Source of the DNA: Roridomyces roridus
Taxonomy: Eukaryota > Basidiomycota > Agaricomycetes > Agaricales > Mycenaceae
Direction: 5' to 3'
Assembly: GCA_029378245.1 (NCBI GenBank)
Contig: JARKIF010000038.1
Span: 434,001 to 498,000 of the forward strand
DNA length: 64,000 nucleotides
Part shown: one piece after another, positions 10,725 through 22,492 of the stretch
How positions within the stretch are numbered: the first letter of the stretch is position 1
How the letters are laid out: every line of letters begins with the position of its first letter
Notes under the pieces: model-generated
Told to the model about the DNA's origin: nothing
The model's input: only the letters and a program-made list of their open reading frames with translations
Databases searched by the model: none
Position numbers and translations under genes: made by a program

Positions 10725-11968
10725 CTAAACGTGGTCATAACACAGCGGTCCAGCCCTCGGATCCATAACATCGCGAATTTGAGCCAACGGTGCCAGATTC
10801 AACATCTTGAGCCCAAAATCCAGAGTAATGTCCACGAAAGGAGGGTCAACGCTGGACCGCCCGGAAATATCCAACAAACGGCGCGGTAAATCCATCTGCT
10901 GCCACTCCCACCAAATGCGATCCAAGTTTCCGTGGTGGAGGTAAAATACAGGGTCTAATGTCATATTTGAATCTTGATGTCAACTTCATTTCTCGAAGAG
11001 ATAATTGTATACTTACCTCCGGGACTCGAATACGTGTTGAGCATCTCCGCACCGACCGCAAAGTGCCCCCCATCGTGCAGCTTCATCGTAGGCGTGACAG
11101 GCTGGCCCTCGAGCTCGATCCGAAAACTCTCAAACGTCGACTGTTTGGTCGTGTTCGCAACTTGAACAGAAGATAACACCCACACAAAGTCGTCATGAAA
11201 ATCCCGGGTTAGACAGTGGCTTGTGAGGTTGGTTCCGGGTCCCAGGGATAGATTATATGAGGCAAAGGGACCAGTGGTGATGCAGCCGCCTCCTGTTCCA
11301 GGTACCCAGCCCGGCAGGTTTGTCAGATTATTGAAAGGGCCAGCATATCCCGGTATATGCAAACCATTTCCTGGCGTTTGAATCAGCTGATTGAGCTGTA
11401 CACTCGAATAGACCAACCTCCGAAGCCAAAGACAGCATCAAAGACAGGTGATTTGGCGATCCTTGTGGCATGCATTCAGAAAGACACCAAGATGGAGAGT
11501 GAAAAGGCTCACGAGTTGAAGACATCGACATCACGGCTCCAGTCCCAGTAGCTGAGTAATCATTTAGAAATGAAATCGAATGGCCAGACAACAACCAACG
11601 GAAGTGAGCCCGCGAAAGCACATTCGGTCCTCAAAGTCGCTTGAAACACGTTCAAAAAGCGCCGATGCCAGGGCAGAAATTGTCCCTGCTGTTACATTAG
11701 CCTCAGCAGAAATAAGAAGCACTTGGCGCACAACATGATGTATTTCATCGGTCAGATTGATATGGAGTGCTTGAAAGTCGTCAAATCGTGCTCCAGCGGC
11801 TTGGATTAATCCTTTGGCTGGCGAGGACTGCAGACACCGGACAGCTCCGATGAAATCCAATTGCTGAGCAGGTGAGAGGTCTCTCCATTCCTGTCGTTTG
11901 CTACAGCCAGGAAGGGGACTCGAGTGTACGACGCGGACGAGCAGAAGGATGAGGACAGCGATTCTCAT
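10725..11968 (-). CDS. Secreted tyrosinase (common central domain)
   Basis: Binuclear copper oxidase of phenols. Six exons: 11732-11968, 11600-11685, 11513-11551, 11418-11461, 11017-11370 and 10725-10954, about 329 aa. A signal peptide (MRIAVLILLLVRVVHS) precedes a mature chain. CuA ligands lie in RFDDFQALHI, DEIHHV and FLPWHRRF; CuB ligands in LHDGGHF and DPVFYLHHGNLDR. YWDWSRD follows CuA as usual. The protein lacks the C-terminal shielding domain of classical latent tyrosinases, so it belongs to the short secreted group. The exon 2 acceptor is a cagcag (NAGNAG) tandem, allowing one extra Gln. An in-frame upstream ATG at 12010 is possible but would bury the signal peptide. Confidence 0.9.
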
Positions 11969-12452
11969 GGTGCAGCAGAGTGGCCGATTTGTGGGCTGTT
12001 TAAATGCCATGGCATATCAGTTACCCACGATGATACGGACGATTGCCACAAGGAATGGAACGGCGACCCGTCGGATGTAAAGCTAAACCACAGTTCAGAA
12101 TTTTCCAGGAACCGAGAGCACAAGGTAATTTCGTTCCGGAACGAGCTACGCTGGCAGATTAGGGCTGAGTTGCAGAGTTGGAACGTATCCCTGATCCTAA
12201 CCGTCGCATCCTTGGGGCTTGGGGACTGTGCCGAGAAGCACGGTCGCGACTCGTGAGTCGTAAGGGTTACACAAACGGTAGTCATGACGCAAGAGGAGTT
12301 GAGGCGAGTAGGCGTGAGTGTGGCTTTCAACCTTGAAAGGCATGCATGGAGTGCGGACCGCCGGGGATCGGTATTACTGGTGCAAATGGTTCAAGTTCAA
12401 GGAGTGATGGCGGCACGTGCACATCAAACCCTTCTTGTTTCCAACCACCAAG
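11969..12452. other. Intergenic, divergent promoter region
   Basis: 484 bp between divergent starts of the tyrosinase (11968, -) and the acidic protein gene (12453, +). Open frames here are antisense continuations with no features. I see no gene. Confidence 0.5.
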
Positions 12453-13374
12453 ATGATGGACGTCGACGAAGAGATGACCCCAGCAGTCCCACTGACGGAG
12501 GAAGTTGAAATGATTCCATCCGAAGAGGACTGGAATACGGGTATCCCTGAATCTCCCATCCTCGGGTCAAGTTCAGAACCAATTACGCTGGACCCAATCG
12601 ACCAACAACGCGTCGGTCTCTGGATTCTGACCCAAAAGGACCGTCCCATCGTCTCGTAACACCTTTTCACCCTAAACTCGAGTGTAAATTTGATCTGTGG
12701 AATAGGCTCGATGACATGAAAAAGTTTCTCGAACTGCCGGAAGAAGAATCATTGAAGGCGCGGATCGACGAACTCAACGAGCGGTTTGAAGAAGATCTCG
12801 ACCGTTTTTACTTGGGAAAATCGGAGCATTATTTTGACGATGCTCAAGACCTCTATTATTCTTGCGACGAAGGCGTTCTGGATGAAGAGGTTGATGTAAG
12901 CCCCACACAAGAACCACTCGCCAATCTCTAATTTGCGCAGAAATTGTACTACGAACACGGCTGGAAGCACTCCAAATACTCGCAGGACGAGTGGAACTAC
13001 ATCTACAGACACATAACGACGACGTACAACACTCGTTTGGCCGAATTGACCAAGGGTGTTCGTTTTCCGCCAGATGTAGACGAGTATCATCGATTGCCTC
13101 GAGAGATCCAGAGCAAGGTCGCGCGTTTCTTGTTGTTGGATTCCGATGAAAAGAAGGAGGCGATGCTGTCCGAATATTCGTGGATATGGAGCCAAACGAC
13201 GGCGCTCGCTGGGGAATTTGAAAGAAATCCGGTATGCATCACAAAGGACACCGTTTGTATGAATCTCACCTACATGTAAAGGATTTTCAAAAAGAAATTC
13301 GCTCCATTGTTTCTGGACCGGTGGCGGATGCGAGCAATGTCACGGATCCCAGAAAGCGGGCATCTCTTGCTTGA
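12453..13374 (+). CDS. Unassigned acidic protein
   Basis: Four exons: 12453-12655, 12706-12895, 12941-13231 and 13282-13374, about 258 aa, all phases consistent with GT-AG introns of about 50 nt. The N-terminus (MMDVDEEMTP) and middle are Asp/Glu-rich. The second exon (KFLELPEEESLKARIDELNE) is likely helical or coiled coil. The third contains WKHSKYSQDEWNYIYRHITT and a basic-aromatic stretch. There is no signal peptide, membrane segment or family I recognise. Regular splicing and absence of low-complexity repeats support a real gene. Confidence 0.6.
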
Positions 13375-13500
13375 AATCTCTTGCTTGAATGTACACGCGT
13401 CTGTAATTGGCGACTAAATACCACCTTGGTCTCATCACTCATCAAGCACGCCCTCAGTCCTTCTCCCACCAGAATAAACTCAAAAGTCAACATTGGGATA

Positions 13501-13953
13501 TCAAAAAATGCATTTGTCTGCGTCCTCGGTATGAGATGGACGAAATCAGCAAAGCAAGGACACGCACTTATGTCGAGCGAAATCGTCCCAAGCGACCCAC
13601 ACTCAGCATGGAACGTCATTCCATCCAAACGGAAGCTCGACTCGGCACAGTTCTTCGCAAGGAATCCCGGGCCACTGGTACCTGTCAACTTGGTATCCCG
13701 GAGGAAGCTGGGGGGGCACTTACACCAGGATAGCCCCGATCCGGACGTTAACACCAACGCACACATTCATCTGAACAAAGTTGTTGCTGACGATGGCCCC
13801 GTTCTGATTCCGGCAATTGTACTCGAGGACGAAAGGGTCCGACGCCTCCAGTTGGAAATCCGTCTTCTGGAAGCAGTCGTCACGCTTCAGAGGCGTGGCG
13901 TGTGTCGCGACGGCGGCGGCGAGTAGAGCTGCGACGAAGCGGGTGTTGACCAT
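13501..13953 (-). CDS. Small secreted protein with CVNH-like repeats (splice model uncertain)
   Basis: The start at 13953 gives a clear signal peptide (MVNTRFVAALLAAAVATHA) and a KR site. Two repeats then follow: FQLEASDPFVLEYNC with VQMNVCVG, and FRLDGMTFHAEC with ISLDINKCI. These resemble the two halves of cyanovirin-N homology (CVNH) domains found in small fungal lectin-like proteins. The first intron is ambiguous: donors near 13726-13745 and acceptors near 13690-13702 give several in-frame joins, some shorter than usual. The last exon (13501-13517) ends right after LDINKCIF, earlier than expected for a full second repeat. It may be truncated. Confidence 0.5.
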
Positions 13954-14408
13954 TGTGTGCTGGTAAGGGAAGAGGAGTGGGCTCTTGGTCTGGTTGACTT
14001 GCGTTCCGATTACTTGGTTTTTATACTACAGACCTGAGCAGCGCGCGGGCAACGTGAAACACGGAGACCACCGTTCACTGCACCTCGGTAGAGCTCAGCG
14101 CTCAGGCTGCTAAGGGCCACAACATCGCCCATTGAATCCAAACCCCGCCGAAGAGTCTCAGCTTCAGACCAAGCGATTATGCCAAGATCATGTTGCCACT
14201 ACCAAGAGGATGTAGGGTACCAAGACCAGGAGCCAGAGAACGTCTCTTTGAAACTCGAAAAACAATGCATTACTTTATCATAAAGAAATCCCGTCCCACA
14301 TTACTGTAAGAGAGAAAAAAACGGTGATCTCGTAGTCGTGATGTGGTTATGAGTCTGACAAAAGTCGATAAGGTCCATGGTAGCGATTCTATGCGTGAAA
14401 AAAAACTC
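13954..14408. other. Intergenic region
   Basis: 455 bp between two minus-strand genes. It holds the promoter of the CVNH-like gene (TATA-like element below) and the 3' flank of the oxysterol-binding protein gene. No gene seen. Confidence 0.5.
14018..14025 (-). promoter_or_regulatory. TATA box of the CVNH-like secreted protein gene
   Basis: On the minus strand TATAAAAA lies about 65 bp before the ATG at 13953. Position and sequence fit a core promoter of a strongly expressed secreted protein gene. Confidence 0.4.
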
Positions 14409-16213
14409 TCAAGACGCCGCATCATAAGACGCAGGCTCCTTGACCTCCTCCTCAATAGCCTGCCGACCCGCCGTGGTGAGGTCCGAATACCCCCTCTCCA
14501 AATCCTCCTCAAAGTAGACAGGTACGAATCTATCATAACGCGATAAGCCGCAATCTCAAGAACGAAAAAAAAGGCTCAACGTACTTGGTACCCTTCTTCT
14601 TCCTGTCCGCCGCAATATCCCTCTGCTTCTGCTCAATGGTAATCTTCTCCTTGGTCGCATCCGAGAACTCCTTCTTCAGCATATGCTTCGTCACGCGCTC
14701 CCATAGCTTGTGGCTCTCGTACGGGATCTGTTTCGAAATCGGACGGACCACTTTAGGAACAATCTGCAGCGCCGCGAGGTCCACCAGCGTTTGATAGTCC
14801 TCCTCCTTCCCGTCTGAGATGTCCAATTTCGAGGAAGCGGCAGAGATGCTGGGGGGAACGGGGACGGGGAGCGAGGCATGAGAGGGGGAGGGGGAAGAGT
14901 AGGAGGATGGTGTCGTATCAGGGTACGATTTGACACCAACGCGCCGCCATCGGATCCGACCCCGCCAGCTGCCATCAAAGACAGCAACGACGCGCGAATG
15001 CGGTACATGCTTGATCTTTGTCCACTCATTGTGCTGCGTCTCGCCCTCGACCACCAAATGGATCACACCCTCCAACAAGTACCGCGCCTTCCCGAGCCAA
15101 GACTATAGTAGCATTATGAGTTTGAAGAGACGAGTAGGATTATCGATTGCACGCACCTCCTCTTTGTACTCGATGATGACCCGGAAGCGTTGAGATCCAC
15201 CCGTGCAAGAGATGATAGTGGAGTCGTTAATCGTCACGTAGAAGCTCCCCCGCAGCAGTCCATTCACAGATGCAATGGGATGCGTGATGTGGTACTGCTC
15301 GCCTGCACCTGGGCCGCCAGTGATGTTCACATAGATGCCCTTGTTGAAGTTACCAGGCGAAACACGCAGCGTGGTACCCGAAACCTTGGCGGAGATCTGG
15401 TCGATACCATAGCTCTCCAGGTGGCGCTCGGGGCACGAAGCGTAGAACGCAGATATGGGCGGGTGGTGTGAGACTTGCTCTGTGAGGTAGACGACGCGCA
15501 CAGAATCGTCCGAGCCGACGTTCAGCTGGGACATGGGCGCTTCCAGGGAGGTGGCAGCGGTGGAGGCGGACTGGCCGGTCTTGGAGTTGGAACTAGCGCT
15601 GCGGGAGCTCTTGGAGCTGGTGCCGCTCTTGACACTGGCGGTCTCCGATGACGCTGGTTGGGACGGCGCGGGTGTGGAGGATAAGGGTGCCTTGGCAGGA
15701 ACGACATCCCAGTGCGCCCGGAAGTGCTCTCCCAATACCGAGTTGTACGGCTTGCAGACCTTGCCATGCTGGAAGAAATATGAGGTGAACCACTTGACGA
15801 CAGTGGATGCCAAGAGACGCACCACAAACTTGAGATCCTTGGTAAAACACCAGCGGAGGACAGCAAGCATCCGCTCAAAGGGGTCTTCAGAGTCGTTGAT
15901 TGCTGCAAACATATCTGGATAGGATAGAGCAGGTTAACCGCGGCGGTTCCATCGAGGAACAAGCGGCACTGTGCTCACCTGGTCTGTCCAGGTACTGCCA
16001 ATATTCGAGATTTGGCAGTGGCTCGAGCAATGACGCTGGCAACGAGAGACGCATGGCTGCGATGTCTGCGACTCCAAGAGACTTTCGGACGAGCGAAACT
16101 ATCATCTTGAGCCGCCCGCCCTCGCCCTCGCCAGAGTCAGGGACCGATATGGGCGGTCCAGGAGCTTCGTCGTCGACGACAACTTGGGGGTCATCGCCTT
16201 CTATGGAGGTCAT
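14409..16213 (-). CDS. Oxysterol-binding protein (OSH/ORP family)
   Basis: Four exons: 15979-16213, 15157-15914, 14585-15102 and 14409-14529, about 543 aa. The lipid-transfer domain starts with SLPASLLEPLPNLEYWQYLDRP. It continues with FAAINDSEDPFERMLAVLRW and KPYNSVLGEHFRAHWDV, the family fingerprint EQVSHHPPISAFYA, and a C-terminal sheet and helix (SWLGKARYLLEGVIHLVVEG, WERVTKHMLKKEF). No PH or ankyrin domain precedes it, so it is a short ORP like yeast Kes1/Osh4, which exchanges sterol and PI4P between membranes. A Ser/Thr/Pro-rich insert of about 55 residues splits the domain before the fingerprint, and a second low-complexity linker lies after the fourth exon boundary. Confidence 0.92.
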
Positions 16214-16901
16214 GTTACGCGCGGCGAGGAACGAGGAACAAGAAGGGGAGAGAGTAGGTGTGGTGGTAAGTGAAAGAAAGAAAGAGGTCGAATGCTCTGT
16301 TTCCGCATTTGGATAACCTGGATAATGCGGCTTCCCCTCTTCGCACGTTCGTCCCGACTCTGGCATGGCTCTCCTCTGTTCCTGTTTACTGCTTTCCGCA
16401 TGTACAGTTCCTTGGCTACCATTTACTCTATTGACTCTTCGACTCTCGGCTGTTAGTGATCACGGACGGAGAGAGAGACTCGGAACTGTCATCTCACCGC
16501 GACTCTGAGCGACTTCATTTCATCTTCCAATCAAGTTTCTGTGCATCCGGAACGTCCGGTAGAGCAAACGAAGGCCTTGAATCATGCAAGAATCATGGCA
16601 CTTTGACGACCTTGTGATTGTTGTCCAGTCCAGCGTTCAGCTCGCGGCGGATGTCGCCATCCCTCCAGTATCGGGCCAGTGTCCTTGACAGCCCATGAAA
16701 CCCACGTCCTGCCGCCGCCATTCCGTCTGATGGAGGCTTTCATTCCATTGAACCCGGGGCCAGGGACCAGCCATCTATTTTTTCCCATTACCAGAATAAG
16801 CAGTCGTCTCAGTGGCTGCTGCGAAAATTGCAACGGTGCTTTGCAGGAAAAGTCGAAAACACGTACCGGTTGGTCCGCCGATCACTCAACGGATCACCGT
16901 C
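16214..16901. other. Intergenic, divergent promoter region
   Basis: 688 bp between divergent starts at 16213 (-) and 16902 (+). In-frame extensions of both genes run into it but show no conserved features. Nothing else seen. Confidence 0.5.
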
Positions 16902-17977
16902 ATGTCTGCCCAGACGATCCACCTCGACTACGTCCACCCTCTCCCCTCACCAGCAGAGGGCACAACCCGCTTCGTCCTCCTCTCCGACACCCACTCCGCC
17001 ACATTCCCCGTCCCAGACGGCCACGTTCTTCTCCATGCCGGTGACCTCACCCGCCGCGGTAACCTCCGCGGGTTGCGACGCACAATGGAGTGGATCTACA
17101 CGCTGCCTCATCCAATTAAAATGTTGATGTCCATCCAATTTTACGAAAAGGAGCGTTGGTTGACACTTGGCAGAATCATCGCCGGCAACCGCGACTTTGC
17201 GCTACACCGTGAATGGTACGACGGCAATTGGGAAAAGCTCGCGGATGATGGACGACCTGCCGTATGGGAGGTAAGCTGCCACAGAAGAAACTCGAGCCGA
17301 TTGACACGTCTGAAAGCCTCCAGACCCCATCTCAGACCTCTTGACCGGCCCACGCGCAATCGCAGCAAATGTCGTTTACCTCCAGGACCAGGAGTATCGG
17401 TTTCGCGTCCGGGAGGGCGGGAGGGAGTGGAGTGTTTTCGGGTCTCCCGTGTGTATCCAATCTTTTCGGTGCCTAGTACCTGAACGTAACAGGGAACGCC
17501 AAACTTCAAAGACCGGATAGTCCGTGCGTTTGGATATGACCCCTACGACGCCGAAGGCAAGGTTACACCCATTCCCAATCTCACTGAATCTGATGCTCAA
17601 CCAACTCTCAGCCGCCGTCGCAACCTTTCCCGCAACAGACATCCTGTATGCACTTTCTCTGATGTCTCCCTCTTCAAATTCTAACAATACGCAGCATGAC
17701 CCACGGCCCCCCACGCGGCATCCTGGACCTCACAACCCGGGGAGGACACGCAGGCTGTCCAGCCCTGGCCGCACGTCTCCCCGCCCTCCGCCCGCGTCTG
17801 CACGTGTTTGGGCATATTCACGAGGCGAGGGGGACCCACGTACATCAGTGGCAGGGTGCAGAGGGAAGTGGACAAGAAACCCTCTTTGTAAATGCCGCGA
17901 ACTGGCCTGCACGCCACGCGAGGCAGGCAGCAGGCGGGCCGGGCAGGCAGCCCATCGTCGTTGACTTGGCTGACTGA
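16902..17977 (+). CDS. Calcineurin-like metallophosphoesterase, copy 2, with altered GNH motif
   Basis: Six exons: 16902-17122, 17174-17270, 17317-17448, 17493-17556, 17612-17645 and 17695-17977, about 276 aa. It is paralogous to the gene at 9463-10592 with shared intron positions. Motifs LLSDTHS, GDLTRRG, THGPP and GHIHEARG are intact, but GNHD is GNRD (Arg codon 17190-17192). In this superfamily the Asn binds metal and the His assists catalysis, so activity may be lost or changed. To keep frame between GYDPYDAE and VATFPATDIL the fourth intron must use a GC donor (gcaagg at 17557). A frameshift pseudogene is the alternative. Confidence 0.75.
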
Positions 17978-18037
17978 AAAAGCGTTCATAACTAAATTAT
18001 CTACTTATAGTCCTCAATATATATATCTCGTCCGTCA

Positions 18038-19254
18038 TTATACCGGATTCACTGCCTCGTACCACTGAATCACACTCCCAATCAAAAACGCCCATCCGCC
18101 CCAAAAGGTGGAGCACGAGCTCTGGTATGCGACTTTGGTGCTGTCGTTCAGACCGTAGCCCAAGGCACCGCAGAGGGCGAAGCCGACTCCCCCGACAAGG
18201 TTCCAGACTATTCAAGCTATGTCAGTGAGTGTGAAGATAGGGTTTGGAGGTGGACTTACACCCGACGTGCCAACCCAGGGAGGCTGGTGCGGGGATATAC
18301 CATTTCTTCTGTGTCTCGAGCATCATGAGGGCGCTGGCAATGACGAAGCCCGTGCCGCCCACGACTTGGGGCGTCCAGAAGAATACGTCGAGGATAGCGG
18401 TTTTGGACTCGATGGAGTTTTGTACTTGGGGTATCGCGGTGAACCTGCCGATTCAGTTAACGCGGACACGAAAGTGTGTGAAAAAGTACTAACCCGCTGA
18501 TCCAGAATATCGTAGCGGCCAGATACTGGACGAATGCTGCACTTGAAGAGAAAAAAATCAGGATCAGGAACGCAACGGGCAGCAACACATACAGGAATCC
18601 CAGCTCGTGAAAGTATTTTCCCTCCGTGGAATACCATATCCACTTTTTCCGCGGCAGTTCAGCCTCCTTCCTCTCAGACCCTACGGCGGCTTCCTGGTCC
18701 TTCCCACTCAACAACCTACGCACCCCATACCCAAAATCCGCCGTATCGTCCCGATTCCAGGCCTCCCAAAGCCCACAAAGCGCACCAAATTCGAATATAG
18801 TCGCCCCGATCCAAACGGTCCACCCATCGCCTACAGGATCCTTCGCCACGTGTGTATTGACGAAGGGGAGGAAGGCGATGAAGCCGTTGATGACCCAGAC
18901 GATGCTCCCCACCGTGAAGAGCATGGCGACCCACCAGGAGACGTTCCAGTATTCGATGCGTCGCAGGTTTAATATCTTGTGGAGGACGGTGCTGCCGCCT
19001 TGGACGCGGCGTGTCCGCCCGGTGTTGGGGTCGTTGGATACGTGTCGGTGTTTACGGTGGTCTCGGGAGGTCCAGTTCATGTCTTCTTCTTGGCCAGAAG
19101 AAGACTTGAGGGTGACGTGCGTTGGGTGGATGAAGGTACCAAAGTGACTGAGCGCGCTGCGGGGATCTTGTTTCTGGACGTCGGGGTGGAGGGAGAGATG
19201 CCAGCGACCGTCGCCGCCTTTGTGCGTATCGTCATGGTGGTCAGTGGAGGACAT
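18038..19254 (-). CDS. Conserved fungal integral membrane protein, function unassigned
   Basis: Three exons: 18494-19254, 18260-18444 and 18038-18207, about 371 aa. A His/Asp-rich cytosolic N-terminus of about 100 residues is followed by RIEYWNVSWWVAMLFTVGSI and roughly six or seven membrane segments. Examples are WVINGFIAFLPFV, WTVWIGATIFEFGALCGLWE, the LYVLLPVAFLILIFF region, and two more in exons 2 and 3. The C-terminus ends FLIGSVIQWYEAVNPV. The layout is known to me from many ascomycete and basidiomycete genomes only as an uncharacterised membrane protein. It shares a 136-bp divergent promoter with alpha-amylase. Confidence 0.82.
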
Positions 19255-19322
19255 CGTGGGGACCTGGGAATTCTAAACATGAGATAGTTGTGCTTATTTC
19301 TGGAAAGTCTATGTTGCGCGCG

Positions 19323-19330
19323 TGACGTCA
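19323..19330. promoter_or_regulatory. CRE-type palindrome TGACGTCA in the divergent promoter
   Basis: A perfect TGACGTCA palindrome lies between the membrane protein gene (start 19254) and alpha-amylase (start 19391). It is the consensus for ATF/CREB bZIP factors and, being symmetric, could serve both genes. Function is inferred from sequence only. Confidence 0.4.
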
Positions 19331-19390
19331 TGTAACGCGTGCCCTTAAAAGGCAATACCGCCTCGAAATCCTTCCTTGCCCTCGACCACC

Positions 19391-21475
<2,085 letters not shown>

Positions 21476-21580
21476 ATTTTTTTTTGGTGTACATACATGA
21501 AGAATAGAGAGAGGGCCGCCGGCCCGGTAATTGATCGATCACAAATCAGAACCACTTTTTTTCTCGCTCACATTACAACC

Positions 21581-22165
21581 ATGGACACCTCCTCCTCCGC
21601 GCCTCCCGCCCCGCCGCCATCCTCGGTTCTCTTTGCACGCGGCGTAATCGCACGCCTCGAAACATGGGACACCCTCCGCGTAGCCGTTCAAGAAGGCTGG
21701 GGCGGCGCTGGTGGAACACAAAAACGGACATGGCTCGCCTCGGTGCTCGTCGACGCGTTCGAAGAGACGGTACCGACGCCGGACGACCAATACGTCGAGG
21801 AGATGCTGCTGCAGATTCTCGCAGATGAATTTGACGTGGATGTGCAGGACGGGAGTGTTGAGCCTGTGGCGCTGGATGTTGTTCGACTGTGGGATGAGAC
21901 GAGGGTGGGGCAAGAAGAGTTGGTGAGGAGGTTTGAGGAGAAGGCTGTTGGGATGAGGGGGAAGAGGGCTGCTGCGCAGGAGATTAGCAGTGTGGAGGCG
22001 GAGGAGTGGGAGGATGAAGATGAAGAAGAAGACGACGACGAAGATGCGATGGATGAAGACGAGGCACCGCAGCTTGTGGCTCACCAACCGCGGCCTCGAG
22101 AGGAACCCGAGGTGGACGAGGATGGATTTACGATGGTCAAGGGCAAGGGAAAGAGTCACCGATAA
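21581..22165 (+). CDS. TSR2: Pre-rRNA-processing protein TSR2
   Basis: Single-exon gene of 194 aa. Residues about 13-36 give LFARGVIARLETWDTLRVAV then QEGWGG, the WGG motif defining the TSR2 family. A helical domain follows, ending DVVRLWDETRVGQEELVRRF, and a strongly acidic tail (WEDEDEEEDDDED). Yeast Tsr2 is a chaperone for Rps26 during 40S assembly and also acts in 20S pre-rRNA processing; the acidic tail fits this role. Its ATG lies only 105 bp after the amylase stop, so the promoter must be very short or inside the amylase gene. Confidence 0.93.
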   Translation: MDTSSSAPPAPPPSSVLFARGVIARLETWDTLRVAVQEGWGGAGGTQKRTWLASVLVDAFEETVPTPDDQYVEEMLLQILADEFDVDVQDGSVEPVALDVVRLWDETRVGQEELVRRFEEKAVGMRGKRAAAQEISSVEAEEWEDEDEEEDDDEDAMDEDEAPQLVAHQPRPREEPEVDEDGFTMVKGKGKSHR

Positions 22166-22492
22166 AGTGCGTCTGGAATTTTGTCGATCCTCGTCCAATG
22201 TTCATTCAACCACAGATTGTATTAGATTGGCCATTCCTCTCCCCATTGAACCCGCACTGTGAAAGGAGGACTGACGGCGGAAGAGACGCAGCGCTGTAAT
22301 TTTGGGCGACGGGTGACGGAATCCTCTCTTCTATTACCTGTTATCACGAAGAAATAAGATTCATAAAGCTCCACTCCCGTGACGCGTCTCTCTCTTTCCA
22401 CTGTACCACAACCATCTCCAATGGCCGGCGCGTATACGCAGGCCATGTGGTCCTTTGCGTGCAACCAGCTTCAAGCCCTTTCCCAGACGAGA
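22166..22492. other. Intergenic region before glucoamylase
   Basis: 327 bp between TSR2 and the chosen glucoamylase start. In-frame ATGs at 22422 and 22463 would extend the glucoamylase N-terminus and displace its signal peptide, so they are probably in the leader. No other feature seen. Confidence 0.45.
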
